From positions 1-6,340 of the forward strand of contig JASHVC010000578.1 in assembly GCA_030039655.1 (NCBI GenBank): a stretch of DNA of 6,340 bases, in the 5' to 3' direction. The DNA comes from Xanthobacteraceae bacterium. GTDB lineage: Bacteria; Pseudomonadota; Alphaproteobacteria; Rhizobiales; Xanthobacteraceae. The notes under the pieces were generated by a model, which saw only the letters and a list, made by a program, of their open reading frames with translations, was not told where the DNA came from and ran no database searches. The stretch's first letter is position 1; each line of letters begins with the position of its first letter. Positions 1-6,091 of the stretch are shown here, in pieces. A program made the translations under genes and the position numbers.

Positions 1-1206
1 TACCAGTTCGCTCGGCTTTCTCTTCGCTTCATCTAACCAGTACGGCAAATAGCTTTGCGCATTTGCGAAGATAGGCACCTCCGCTGTTTGTACTTGGGCC
101 GCCTTCCACAGCTCCATCACGCCATGAACATTGTCTTCATGTAGTAAGTGATAGGCCAAACTGCTGCCCTTAAGGGCCTTTGCTGTCTGCATCGGCAGAT
201 TCAAATCTCTGATTCGAAGCCCAGTTATATTTCTTTTGAACGGGATTAGATCAATCAAATGCGCGATGCTTCGTACCCCATACCGAAACTCTGCCTTAAT
301 AATAAACTGAAGCAGGCCGCGCGGTGCCGTCATCAGATTATTGAACCTGAGCCGCAACAACTCCATGGCTACACATGCTTTGTCAGCTCTGCGATCAATC
401 GAGCGCGACAAGTCATAAAACGCAGGAATTTCCAGTACTGTCCCGTTTATTCGGGAAAGCAAATCTATTATTTTAGGATTGCTCCCTGTGGGAACTTGGA
501 TGCCTGCCCGCATGCTTCGGGCGTGATCTATCATGACAGGCAACGAGGGGTCGCTTCCAGCGAGCACAATCACGGCCCGGCCAAGCTTAAGATCGCGTTG
601 CCCTAAATGCAATTCGCCGTCCCAAAGCAACGGCAATAGTAGCGACATATTTCCGCTATCGCTATCAAATTCATCGAGAAACAGCAGTGGTGTTTTATCT
701 TCTACTTTCAAATTGCGAGCGGCGTCCAGCGCGGGAATCAAGTCTTCGTGCTTTTGTAGGGCTGTCATATTAAATGTTATTGCGCTCACCTTCACTTTGG
801 CTTTGAGGAGTTGCTCAGCAACACACTTTATAAAGTGGGATTTCCCCGATCCGGGGGACGCCAACATCAAGAAATTTAGAGGGCGCCTCTGTGACAAGTC
901 TTCCACGTATGCCCGTATCTTCTCTATTAGTTCTTCGATAACGAGAATATGTGCATGATCCAGCGTAGCGTAGCCGGATAACGTTTTCGTGCTCAGCCCG
1001 GTGCTAAGTGCGAACAGCATCCGGTCGATGCGAGTAATTGGCTCAGTGTTGTTTATAGTCTGGTCGATAATCCTCCGTGCCACCTCGTATGTTTCTGCCG
1101 TTGGACTATCGATATCCTGAAGTAAGGTCCGTGTGGCTTTTAGCTGCGTTGGGTTGAATTTCGGAAGATCAATTACCCCGCGCGATTTCGTGGCGCGACG
1201 CTTCAT
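1..1206 (-). CDS. AAA+ ATPase, 5' part (runs off the left edge)
   Basis: Translating the minus strand from the ATG at 1206 gives 402 codons with no stop up to base 1, so the protein continues beyond the window. A helical N-terminal part (about residues 1-100) precedes an ATPase core. Walker A is ASPGSGKS (116-123) and Walker B is LLFLDEFD (174-181). A sensor-1-like strand is VIVLAGSD (212-219). DLLSRING (248-255) offers R252 as a possible arginine finger, and YGVRSIAHLID (309-319) offers R312 as a sensor-2 arginine. An AAAGG-type ribosome site lies 8 bases before the ATG. GC is about 38-60% in counted lines against about 62% in the genes to the right, suggesting transfer. The core resembles stand-alone AAA+ ATPases of accessory regions, but I do not recognise the family; the effector or partner part, if any, lies outside. 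The ATPase call is firm; the role is unknown. Confidence 0.9.
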   Translation of the reverse strand, partial: MKRRATKSRGVIDLPKFNPTQLKATRTLLQDIDSPTAETYEVARRIIDQTINNTEPITRIDRMLFALSTGLSTKTLSGYATLDHAHILVIEELIEKIRAYVEDLSQRRPLNFLMLASPGSGKSHFIKCVAEQLLKAKVKVSAITFNMTALQKHEDLIPALDAARNLKVEDKTPLLFLDEFDSDSGNMSLLLPLLWDGELHLGQRDLKLGRAVIVLAGSDPSLPVMIDHARSMRAGIQVPTGSNPKIIDLLSRINGTVLEIPAFYDLSRSIDRRADKACVAMELLRLRFNNLMTAPRGLLQFIIKAEFRYGVRSIAHLIDLIPFKRNITGLRIRDLNLPMQTAKALKGSSLAYHLLHEDNVHGVMELWKAAQVQTAEVPIFANAQSYLPYWLDEAKRKPSELV

Positions 1207-1214
1207 GTTTCTGG

Positions 1215-1220
1215 CCTTTC
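1215..1220 (-). promoter_or_regulatory. Ribosome binding site of the AAA+ gene
   Basis: GAAAGG on the minus strand sits 8 bases before the ATG at 1206. It supports that codon as the start; no other start with a comparable site is seen just upstream. Confidence 0.6.
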
Positions 1221-1235
1221 GCAATTCGTGATGCT

Positions 1236-1256
1236 TTTAGCAACGATAGCGCTAAA
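1236..1256. repeat. Short inverted repeat upstream of the AAA+ gene
   Basis: TTTAGC (1236-1241) and GCTAAA (1251-1256) are perfect 6-base inverted arms around 9 bases. The element lies 30 bases before the AAA+ start, where a repressor operator could sit. Arms this short occur by chance, so the operator role is only a guess. Confidence 0.3.
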
Positions 1257-1302
1257 TCTCTAAACTGACCAGCAAAGGTTGCGTGAGGCCTGGCTAATAT
1301 TA

Positions 1303-1434
1303 TTAATACCGTCCGGCTCTACCGACGGCCACGGTGAGAATGCCGAATGTCAGGTTGATCGCGACTATCATGCGGTGGGCGGCGATGCTGCCGAAACAAA
1401 AAAGCATCGTGGCGTCGCCGGCGATCAACAGCAT
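1303..1434 (-). pseudogene. Short hydrophobic reading frame, probable membrane-protein remnant
   Basis: A 43-codon frame from ATG at 1434 to TAA at 1303 begins MLLIAGDATMLFCFG and includes MIVAINLTFGILTVAVG, both membrane-like stretches. Most codons end in G or C, as in real genes of this genome and unlike the AAA+ gene to its left. There is no evident ribosome site, and an in-frame TAG lies 5 codons before the ATG. I read it as a fragment of a decayed membrane protein, but a small intact membrane protein is possible. I do not recognise the family. Confidence 0.3.
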
Positions 1435-1443
1435 CGCGATGCT
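1382..1443. repeat. Cluster of four AGCATCG/CGATGCT heptamers
   Basis: CGATGCT occurs at 1383-1389 and 1437-1443, and its reverse complement AGCATCG at 1403-1409 and 1430-1436. The last two form a perfect 14-base palindrome (1430-1443). The first two form a stem of 7 pairs around 13 bases. GCGATGCTG at 1382-1390 is also complementary to 1429-1437. The function is unknown. The cluster overlaps the putative membrane-protein remnant. Confidence 0.45.
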
Positions 1444-1536
1444 ACTCTAACCGGCGCTAAGAAAATATTGAACGCACGGTGACACAGTGGCGGCCGCTCG
1501 GAGGGGCTCCAGCGATTCCGCAGCGGGACGCAGCAC

Positions 1537-1632
1537 TCAATAGGCGAAGGCCATGCCGCCGACCCCGAAGCTCGCCGCAAGCAGCCGAGCAAAAAGACGA
1601 TCATGATCGATCCATGAATGCGCGGACGCGGC
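1537..1632 (-). pseudogene. Possible C-terminal remnant just downstream of the nicX-like gene
   Basis: Directly after the stop of the nicX-like gene the same frame stays open for 31 codons and ends in TGA at 1537. Its last part reads LFARLLAASFGVGGMAFAY, which looks like the membrane-spanning tail of a protein rather than random translation. It has no start codon or ribosome site of its own. It could be the end of the same lost membrane protein as the fragment at 1303-1434. The support is weak. Confidence 0.25.
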
Positions 1633-2679
1633 TCAAGCCGGCAGCCGCTGATCCGCGGCGACGAGCGTGCCATCGATCGTCATCGGCTCGCCGTCGAGCG
1701 ACAGCGAGCAATCCGCCATGGGAATGTCGATGTGGCACGGCGAGTGGTTGGAGCCACCGGCTTCGGCGTTCGGGCCGGTCGAGAACAAAAAGTTGCCGGC
1801 GAACGAGCGCGAATCCATGCCGTGCGATTGCACCTTGTCGCGCAAACCCAAAGCGCCCCAATTCGCCTTCGGATGCAGGCCCCAGCCCACATGGGCGATG
1901 CCGAAGGCCGCCGGGTCGTTGTACGACTCCAGATGTTTCCGCAGATACTTGGCGTCGAATCCGCCGTCGACGCGGGTGATGAAGCCGTCGCGAACATCGA
2001 GCTCGATCTTCGACTGCACATAGAATTTGAACGGCAGCAGAATGTCGCCCGCGTCGATGACGATGCGGCCGTGCGAAGCGCCTTCGTTCGGCCAGGTGGC
2101 GACGAACCCGCTCGGCCAATGATCCCAGTGGCCGGGCTCGTCGGAATAGCCCCATTGGGCCAGTGTCGGGAACTGACCGAGCGGCATGGTCAGGTCGGTG
2201 CCGGCCTTCGAGGTCACCGTCATGGTCTTCGCCGCTTTCAGGCGCTTCTGCGCGGCCAGCACCCGGCGCTTGTCGTCGGTGGTCGGAACCATGCGGGCAA
2301 GCATGTCGGGTGGCTCGATCACCAGCAGCATGCGCGTGCCGGCGGCGAGGATTTCAAGCTGCTCCGGCGAATGCAGCAATCCCATCAGGTCGAGCACCAT
2401 GTCGACCTTCTTCAAGGTCTCGACCACGACGCGGTGACCGGTCAGCGGCGTCGTGCCTACATCGGCGCGCTGGCCGAACGCGCCGCCGGCATCGCCCGGA
2501 GGTACGTCGATGCGACATACCTTCGCGCCCAGCGCCACCGACGCCCGCACCGCCATGTCGGTGTTTTGCGGCAGGCTGTTTTCGCCGGTCAGCACCGCAA
2601 TATTCTCGCCGGCCTTGACCCGGCACAGACCCAGCACCTCGCGCCACATGGCGAGTTTTTGATCGTCGCTGACGGGCAT
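1633..2679 (-). CDS. nicX: 2,5-dihydroxypyridine 5,6-dioxygenase (NicX-like)
   Basis: This 348-residue protein probably opens the ring of 2,5-dihydroxypyridine to N-formylmaleamate with an Fe(II) centre, in the cytoplasm. Recalled Pseudomonas putida NicX shares long stretches with it: LLHSPEQ (101-107), DDKRRVLAA (135-143), WDHWPSGF (185-192), GNFLFSTGPN (295-304) and PCHIDIP (314-320). The NicX iron ligands H265, H318 and D320 correspond to H263, H316 and D318 here, with identical spacing, and the lengths are nearly equal. The fold is that of M29 aminopeptidases, so automatic annotation may say 'leucyl aminopeptidase'. AGGAGA lies 7 bases before the ATG. It starts 18 bases after the ubiD-like stop, so the two are surely cotranscribed, and it is the last gene of the operon. 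A related dihydroxy-heterocycle could be the true substrate. Confidence 0.85.
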   Translation of the reverse strand: MPVSDDQKLAMWREVLGLCRVKAGENIAVLTGENSLPQNTDMAVRASVALGAKVCRIDVPPGDAGGAFGQRADVGTTPLTGHRVVVETLKKVDMVLDLMGLLHSPEQLEILAAGTRMLLVIEPPDMLARMVPTTDDKRRVLAAQKRLKAAKTMTVTSKAGTDLTMPLGQFPTLAQWGYSDEPGHWDHWPSGFVATWPNEGASHGRIVIDAGDILLPFKFYVQSKIELDVRDGFITRVDGGFDAKYLRKHLESYNDPAAFGIAHVGWGLHPKANWGALGLRDKVQSHGMDSRSFAGNFLFSTGPNAEAGGSNHSPCHIDIPMADCSLSLDGEPMTIDGTLVAADQRLPA

Positions 2680-2686
2680 GGCTTCG

Positions 2687-2692
2687 TCTCCT
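2687..2692 (-). promoter_or_regulatory. Ribosome binding site of nicX
   Basis: AGGAGA on the minus strand is 7 bases before the ATG at 2679. It lies in the 18-base gap after the ubiD-like stop codon, so the gene has its own strong initiation site within the operon. Confidence 0.8.
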
Positions 2693-2697
2693 GAGCC

Positions 2698-4353
2698 CTA
2701 ATCCTTCACGCTCTTCACCGGCGTTTCGGGTGTGAGACCGCCGCGCCGCTGCGCGAATGTCTCCTTGCCGGTCTCTTCCCATTTGCCGTGGACCGCCCGG
2801 TCCGCGTAGGTGTCCCACAGCGTGTCCCAGTCGCCGAGCGAATAGCCGTGCCATGGCGATTGCGGTTTCAGCTTCGGCAGGCCGAGTTCGTCCCAGATGG
2901 TGCGCGCGTGTTCCATGAATTCGCGCTTGGGCAGCGAGATCGGCGGATCGGGCTCTTTCTGCGTGGCGTCGATCAGCATGGTCGAGTCCTCGTCCGGGCC
3001 GCCCGATTTGGGACCGTGACCGGCGGAGCGATACGGCGCGATGTGCACGTCCTTGCTCGGGTTGGCCCGATAGGCCAGCGACCAGAACACCGCGTCGGGA
3101 TTTTCCGGATTGATATCCTCGCTCACCGCGATGACGTATTTGCCGATGTCGGCCTGCAGGCTGGCGGCGCCGTGTAGCGCGCGCCAGATTTCCGTGCGCG
3201 GCACGCCGGCGGCGAATTGCACGAACATCACCTTGCGCAAGTTTGTCAGCGGCTCGTGCATGACCACGCGGCGTACGCCCTTAATGGCCAGCGTGTCACG
3301 CAGGTACGACAGATAACGCGGCTCGTAGGCAACGCGCTTCATCACGCTGGATTCGCTCGGCGTCACTTCGCTCAAGACGGAGACCCAGACCGGGGACCGT
3401 TTTCGAGTGATCGCGGTCACCTGCATGGACATGTTGTAGCCTTCGAGCGCCACGTGGCCGTGGCTTTCGCCGAAAGGACCTTCGGGCTCGAGCAGTTCGG
3501 GATCAATCAGCCCTTCGACCACCACTTCGGCGTCGGCCGGCACGTGCAGATCGACGGTGGCGGCTTTGATCACCCGGATGGGTGCGCCGGCGAGCGCACC
3601 CGCCACCGCCATCTCGTCGCAATCGATCGGCAGCTTTTGTGGGCCGGTGAACATCACCACCGGCGCGCAGCCGACCACGATTGCAATCGGCATCGGCTTT
3701 TTCAGTTTGCGGTATTTCTGCCAATGCAGATAGCCGCCGGCGCCGCCTGGACGCGCGGCCATACGCACGCCGAGCCGGTCGGTCGCCTTCAGCCCGGCCC
3801 GATAGGTGCCCATGTTGCGGACGCCGGTCTCCGGGTCCTCGGTGATGCACAGGGTCGCGGTCAGATAGGGCGCCGCGTCGTAGCCGGGCGTCGAGATCGG
3901 AATCGGCAGAGATTTCAGCCCGCCGTTCGACCTCCGCAGCTCGCCACCTTTGATGATGACTTCCTGGCAAGGCCCCGACTTCACCTCAGTCGGCGCAATC
4001 GGATTAGCGATGGCTTGCATCCAGGCATCGCCGATCTCATCGACCGGACGACCCATACCGACCGCATAGATGCGCGCGGACGCCGCGAGCGCGCCGATCG
4101 CTACCGGCTCGTCGTAACGGCGTCCTTCGGAATCCACCACGTTGGTGAACAGGAAGGCGCGTCGTTCGTCCTCGTCGAGCCCGCCTTGAAACTGCCAGCG
4201 CAGCAGCGGATGCAGTTCAGTGTCCTTGTTGATCGGGCGCTCGATCCGCCTCAGCAGACCATCGGCTTCCAGTCGGGCGAGGTGCTCCTGAAAGTCCAGC
4301 GGAGGCCCCGCCGGTTTCGCTTTTGTGGTTTCGGCTGCGCGCTTGTCGAGCAT
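2698..4353 (-). CDS. UbiD-family prenyl-FMN-dependent decarboxylase
   Basis: A 551-residue UbiD-type enzyme that reversibly removes CO2 from an aromatic or acrylic acid using prenylated FMN and a divalent metal. The key residues, by spacing against Aspergillus Fdc1, are all present: N180, H210 and E247 for the metal, and R185, E291 and E296 for catalysis, the last two in the signature PEGPFGE (290-296). It is longer than E. coli UbiD or Fdc1 (about 500 residues), with a glycine-rich insert between R185 and H210 and a long tail. A UbiX homologue two genes upstream supplies the cofactor. The nicX-like gene 18 bases downstream suggests the product is 2,5-dihydroxypyridine, or that the substrate is a hydroxylated pyridine carboxylate; this is inference. 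A role in ubiquinone synthesis is less likely given the neighbours. An AGG ribosome site lies 7 bases before the ATG. Confidence 0.93.
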   Translation of the reverse strand: MLDKRAAETTKAKPAGPPLDFQEHLARLEADGLLRRIERPINKDTELHPLLRWQFQGGLDEDERRAFLFTNVVDSEGRRYDEPVAIGALAASARIYAVGMGRPVDEIGDAWMQAIANPIAPTEVKSGPCQEVIIKGGELRRSNGGLKSLPIPISTPGYDAAPYLTATLCITEDPETGVRNMGTYRAGLKATDRLGVRMAARPGGAGGYLHWQKYRKLKKPMPIAIVVGCAPVVMFTGPQKLPIDCDEMAVAGALAGAPIRVIKAATVDLHVPADAEVVVEGLIDPELLEPEGPFGESHGHVALEGYNMSMQVTAITRKRSPVWVSVLSEVTPSESSVMKRVAYEPRYLSYLRDTLAIKGVRRVVMHEPLTNLRKVMFVQFAAGVPRTEIWRALHGAASLQADIGKYVIAVSEDINPENPDAVFWSLAYRANPSKDVHIAPYRSAGHGPKSGGPDEDSTMLIDATQKEPDPPISLPKREFMEHARTIWDELGLPKLKPQSPWHGYSLGDWDTLWDTYADRAVHGKWEETGKETFAQRRGGLTPETPVKSVKD

Positions 4354-4376
4354 TGAAAAACACCTGAGTCCTGTTC

Positions 4377-4461
4377 GTCATGGCCGGGCTTGTCCTGGCT
4401 ACCCACGTCTTTTGGCTCCGAAGAGTAAGACGTAGATGCCCGGCGCAGGTCCGGGCATGAC
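4377..4461. repeat. REP-like intergenic palindrome
   Basis: Two 35-base arms (4377-4411 and 4427-4461) are inverted copies matching at about 25 of 35 positions around a 15-base loop. Both end in GTCATG outward and ACGTCTT inward. This pattern is one I recall as a very common intergenic repeat of Bradyrhizobium and Rhodopseudomonas genomes. It starts 6 bases after the stop codon of the upstream gene and ends 23 bases before the ubiD-like start. In RNA it would form a long imperfect hairpin between two operon genes, which could stabilise the upstream message or lower read-through. Confidence 0.8.
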
Positions 4462-4467
4462 GGATCA

Positions 4468-4854
4468 CTACTTCTTATTCTTCTGATATTCCGCGATGAT
4501 CGGGCGCGCGATGCGGAAGCAGTCAACGCCTTTCGGCGCGCCGCAATAAATCATGATCTGCGTCAGCGCCGCGCGAATTTCGTTCGGCGTGAGCCCGTTG
4601 TTGAGCGCGCCGCGCACGTGGGTGGCAAACTCTTCCATCTTGCCGAGCGCGCCGATCATGCCGAGGTTGAGGATCGAGCGTTCGCGCGGCTTCAGCGTGT
4701 CGTCGCCCCAGGTCTCGCCCCAGCAATATTCGGTAAGTATGCGCTGAAAGTCGCGATTGAAATCGTCGACATTCTGCACCGCGCGATCGACATACTCGTC
4801 GCCCAAAACTTGGCGGCGCATTTTCATTCCGAGATCGTACCGTTTCTGGTCCAT
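4468..4854 (-). CDS. Carboxymuconolactone decarboxylase-family protein
   Basis: A 128-residue protein of the CMD/PcaC fold. Features shared with 4-carboxymuconolactone decarboxylase as I recall it are RYDLGMKMRRQVLG (5-18), VDRAVQNVDDFNRDFQ (22-37), YCWGETW (43-49), a histidine at 79 (ATHVRGALNNG, 77-87) and IYCGAPKG (102-109). The AhpD-type CxxC pair is absent, so a peroxidase role is unlikely. The start at 4854 is chosen because AAGGGA lies 6 bases before it and family similarity begins there; a longer in-frame version would run into the ubiX gene. It is 34 bases downstream of ubiX. In the beta-ketoadipate pathway PcaC decarboxylates a lactone. Here, with a pyridine-type operon, it may act on a ring-opened intermediate or have another hydrolase-like task. 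The family is firm; the reaction is unknown. Confidence 0.9.
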   Translation of the reverse strand: MDQKRYDLGMKMRRQVLGDEYVDRAVQNVDDFNRDFQRILTEYCWGETWGDDTLKPRERSILNLGMIGALGKMEEFATHVRGALNNGLTPNEIRAALTQIMIYCGAPKGVDCFRIARPIIAEYQKNKK

Positions 4855-4860
4855 GACGTT

Positions 4861-4866
4861 TCCCTT
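4861..4866 (-). promoter_or_regulatory. Ribosome binding site deciding the CMD start
   Basis: AAGGGA on the minus strand, 6 bases before the ATG at 4854, supports the short 128-residue form over a start inside ubiX. Confidence 0.7.
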
Positions 4867-4888
4867 TTTGTAATCGGCTGGTGACGAT

Positions 4889-5473
4889 TCACTTCTCCGC
4901 CGGGCCACCCTTCCAGCGCTTGACCATGCCGGTATCGATGCCGAACAGATCCAAGAGCCGGCCGCAGGTGTGATTGATGATGTCGTCGACGGTCTTCGGG
5001 CGATTGTAGAACGCTGGCACAATCGGGGCGACCACGGCGCCGATTTCGGCAAGGGTCGTCATGGTGCGCAGGTGCCCGACGTGCAGCGGCGTCTCGCGCA
5101 CGGCCAACACCAAGCGGCGTTTCTCCTTGAGCACGACGTCGGCGGCGCGCGAAAGCAGCGAGGAGGTGACGCCGCAGGCGATCTCACTCATGGTGCGGAT
5201 CGAGCAAGGCGCAATCAGCATGCCCATGGTGGGGAACGAACCGGACGAAATCGCAGCTCCGATGTCGGCCACCGAATAATTGACGGAGGCCAGCGCCCGC
5301 ACATCCTTGGGCTTCAGATCGGTCTCATAGGCGAGCGTCATCTCCGCCGATTTGCTCATGACCAGATGAGTTTCAATCTCAGCCTCTCGCAGCATCTCCA
5401 AAAGCCGCACGCCATAGGCGGTGCCCGAAGCGCCGGATATGCCGACAATCAACCGCGCTGTTGGTTTGGTCAT
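4889..5473 (-). CDS. ubiX: UbiX-type flavin prenyltransferase
   Basis: A 194-residue UbiX/Pad1-family enzyme that joins dimethylallyl phosphate to FMN to make prenyl-FMN, the cofactor of UbiD decarboxylases. The FMN-binding start VGISGASG (10-17), SKSAE (40-44), the APCSIRTMSEIACG block (88-101), KEKRRLVLAVRETPL (116-130) and AFYNRPKTVDDI (154-165) are all family hallmarks. The length is normal. The ATG at 5473 is preferred over an in-frame GTG at 5482: GGGAG sits 8 bases before the ATG but directly touches the GTG. Using the GTG would give a 4-base GTGA overlap with the preceding gene. The UbiD-family gene two places downstream is the expected partner. Whether this copy also serves ubiquinone synthesis cannot be told from here. 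Confidence 0.95.
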   Translation of the reverse strand: MTKPTARLIVGISGASGTAYGVRLLEMLREAEIETHLVMSKSAEMTLAYETDLKPKDVRALASVNYSVADIGAAISSGSFPTMGMLIAPCSIRTMSEIACGVTSSLLSRAADVVLKEKRRLVLAVRETPLHVGHLRTMTTLAEIGAVVAPIVPAFYNRPKTVDDIINHTCGRLLDLFGIDTGMVKRWKGGPAEK

Positions 5474-5478
5474 GAGCC

Positions 5479-6033
5479 TCACTCCCGGCCGGCGGCAAGG
5501 GCTGTGGCGGCCCGGCCGTGTTCGAGCGTATCGAAGGCCCCAAGAAGAACATCGAGGGCGCTTCGCGGGTAGGTCACATTCATGATGCGCTCGTAAGCTG
5601 ACATGTTGCCGCGCGCTGCGGCGGATGGCGCGGCGTGCTTGCCTAGCGGACCGGCCTCGGCGAACGCATACAGCGCTTCTTGCTGCAAACGCTCGGCCTC
5701 AAGCTCGATGGCCTTGACCTTGGTGCGAAACGCTTCCTGCTTTCCGGGTTCGACCAGCGTGCGTGCGCCCTTGAGCTTGCGGCGGACCTCGCGGATCGGA
5801 ATGATCGTCAGGTTGCGCCAATCGCGCACCTGGTCGTCGAGATTTTTCACTTCGTCCGCCGACAGGAGCTGCCCGTCATCGGCGAGCCACAGCAAAAACA
5901 GAAGGAGATTCACGTCGACGCCGCAATCGTCCTGCAACGCAATACAGGCGTCAGGTACGCCCGCCTGACGGTAGAAGTGCAGCGAGAAGCGCCAGAATGG
6001 CGTCGTCTCGGTTCGTGCTTGGGCATCGTTCAT
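5479..6033 (-). CDS. TIGR02444-type protein of unknown function
   Basis: A 184-residue soluble protein with no signal peptide or membrane segment. Its N-terminal half fits the TIGR02444 family: FWRFSLHFYRQAGV (13-26), a run ending in DVNLLLFLLWLA (40-51) and WRNLTIIPIREVRRKLK (72-88). Residues 100-125 are a charged helix, possibly coiled. The rest, with an ALDVLLGAFDTLE tail, is less typical. The family has no established biochemical role that I know. Its stop lies 6 bases before the ubiX ATG, and it starts 58 bases after the molybdenum-hydroxylase gene, so cotranscription is likely. The ribosome site is weak (GGAG 13 bases before the ATG). A link to the catabolic pathway rests on position only. 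Confidence 0.8.
   Translation of the reverse strand: MNDAQARTETTPFWRFSLHFYRQAGVPDACIALQDDCGVDVNLLLFLLWLADDGQLLSADEVKNLDDQVRDWRNLTIIPIREVRRKLKGARTLVEPGKQEAFRTKVKAIELEAERLQQEALYAFAEAGPLGKHAAPSAAARGNMSAYERIMNVTYPRSALDVLLGAFDTLEHGRAATALAAGRE
5482..5486 (-). promoter_or_regulatory. Ribosome binding site deciding the ubiX start
   Basis: GGGAG on the minus strand lies 8 bases before the ATG at 5473, inside the end of the preceding gene. The upstream GTG at 5482 overlaps it and so has no usable site. Confidence 0.6.
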
Positions 6034-6091
6034 TGCGTTGCGTCTTCTCCGTCCGCTCGTTCCCGCAAATCGGTGGTTCGGCTAACAGCCA

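Larger units (their letters stand above)
1207..1632. other. Gene-poor spacer between the AAA+ gene and the catabolic operon
   Basis: No convincing intact gene was found here on either strand. Next to the AAA+ start the DNA is AT-rich (around 1295-1310, TAATATTATTAATA) and could hold that gene's promoter, though no good -35/-10 pair stands out. Further right the GC rises and two short minus-strand fragments of coding character appear (1303-1434 and 1537-1632). No tRNA gene, transposase or integrase was seen. The composition change within this spacer makes it the likely junction between two DNA segments of different origin. Confidence 0.6.

Noticed and set aside
259..958. Two overlapping plus-strand open frames at 259-606 and 533-958
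   Set aside because: Both are opposite the AAA+ gene, which has clear Walker motifs in one continuous minus-strand frame.
1303..1325. Hairpin CCGTCCGG/CCGACGG as a terminator
   Set aside because: The stem needs a bulge and is not followed by a T run on either strand.
1279..1482. Plus-strand frame of 67 codons in the spacer
   Set aside because: Its translation is polar and motif-free, while the opposite strand in the same stretch has the more gene-like codon use.
1589..1609. Terminator after nicX: palindrome CGATCATGATCG followed by a T run on the minus strand
   Set aside because: The palindrome has no proper loop; as a hairpin it leaves only about 4 base pairs, AT-containing and weak. It is too poor to call.
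1633..2679. Leucyl aminopeptidase (M29) label for the last operon gene
   Set aside because: Similarity to recalled NicX is continuous over the whole length, and the iron-ligand spacing agrees with NicX.
1618..2694. Long plus-strand open frame of 358 codons
   Set aside because: It lies opposite the nicX-like gene, whose minus-strand protein matches a known family throughout. The plus frame gives an arginine- and histidine-rich translation without motifs, typical of antisense frames in GC-rich DNA.
3217..4356. Long plus-strand open frame of 379 codons
   Set aside because: It is antisense to the UbiD-family gene, with histidine/arginine-rich content, no family match and no sensible ribosome site.
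4855..5052. N-terminal extension of the CMD-family protein
   Set aside because: The extra 66 codons overlap the ubiX gene, are low in family similarity, and a good ribosome site supports the internal ATG at 4854.
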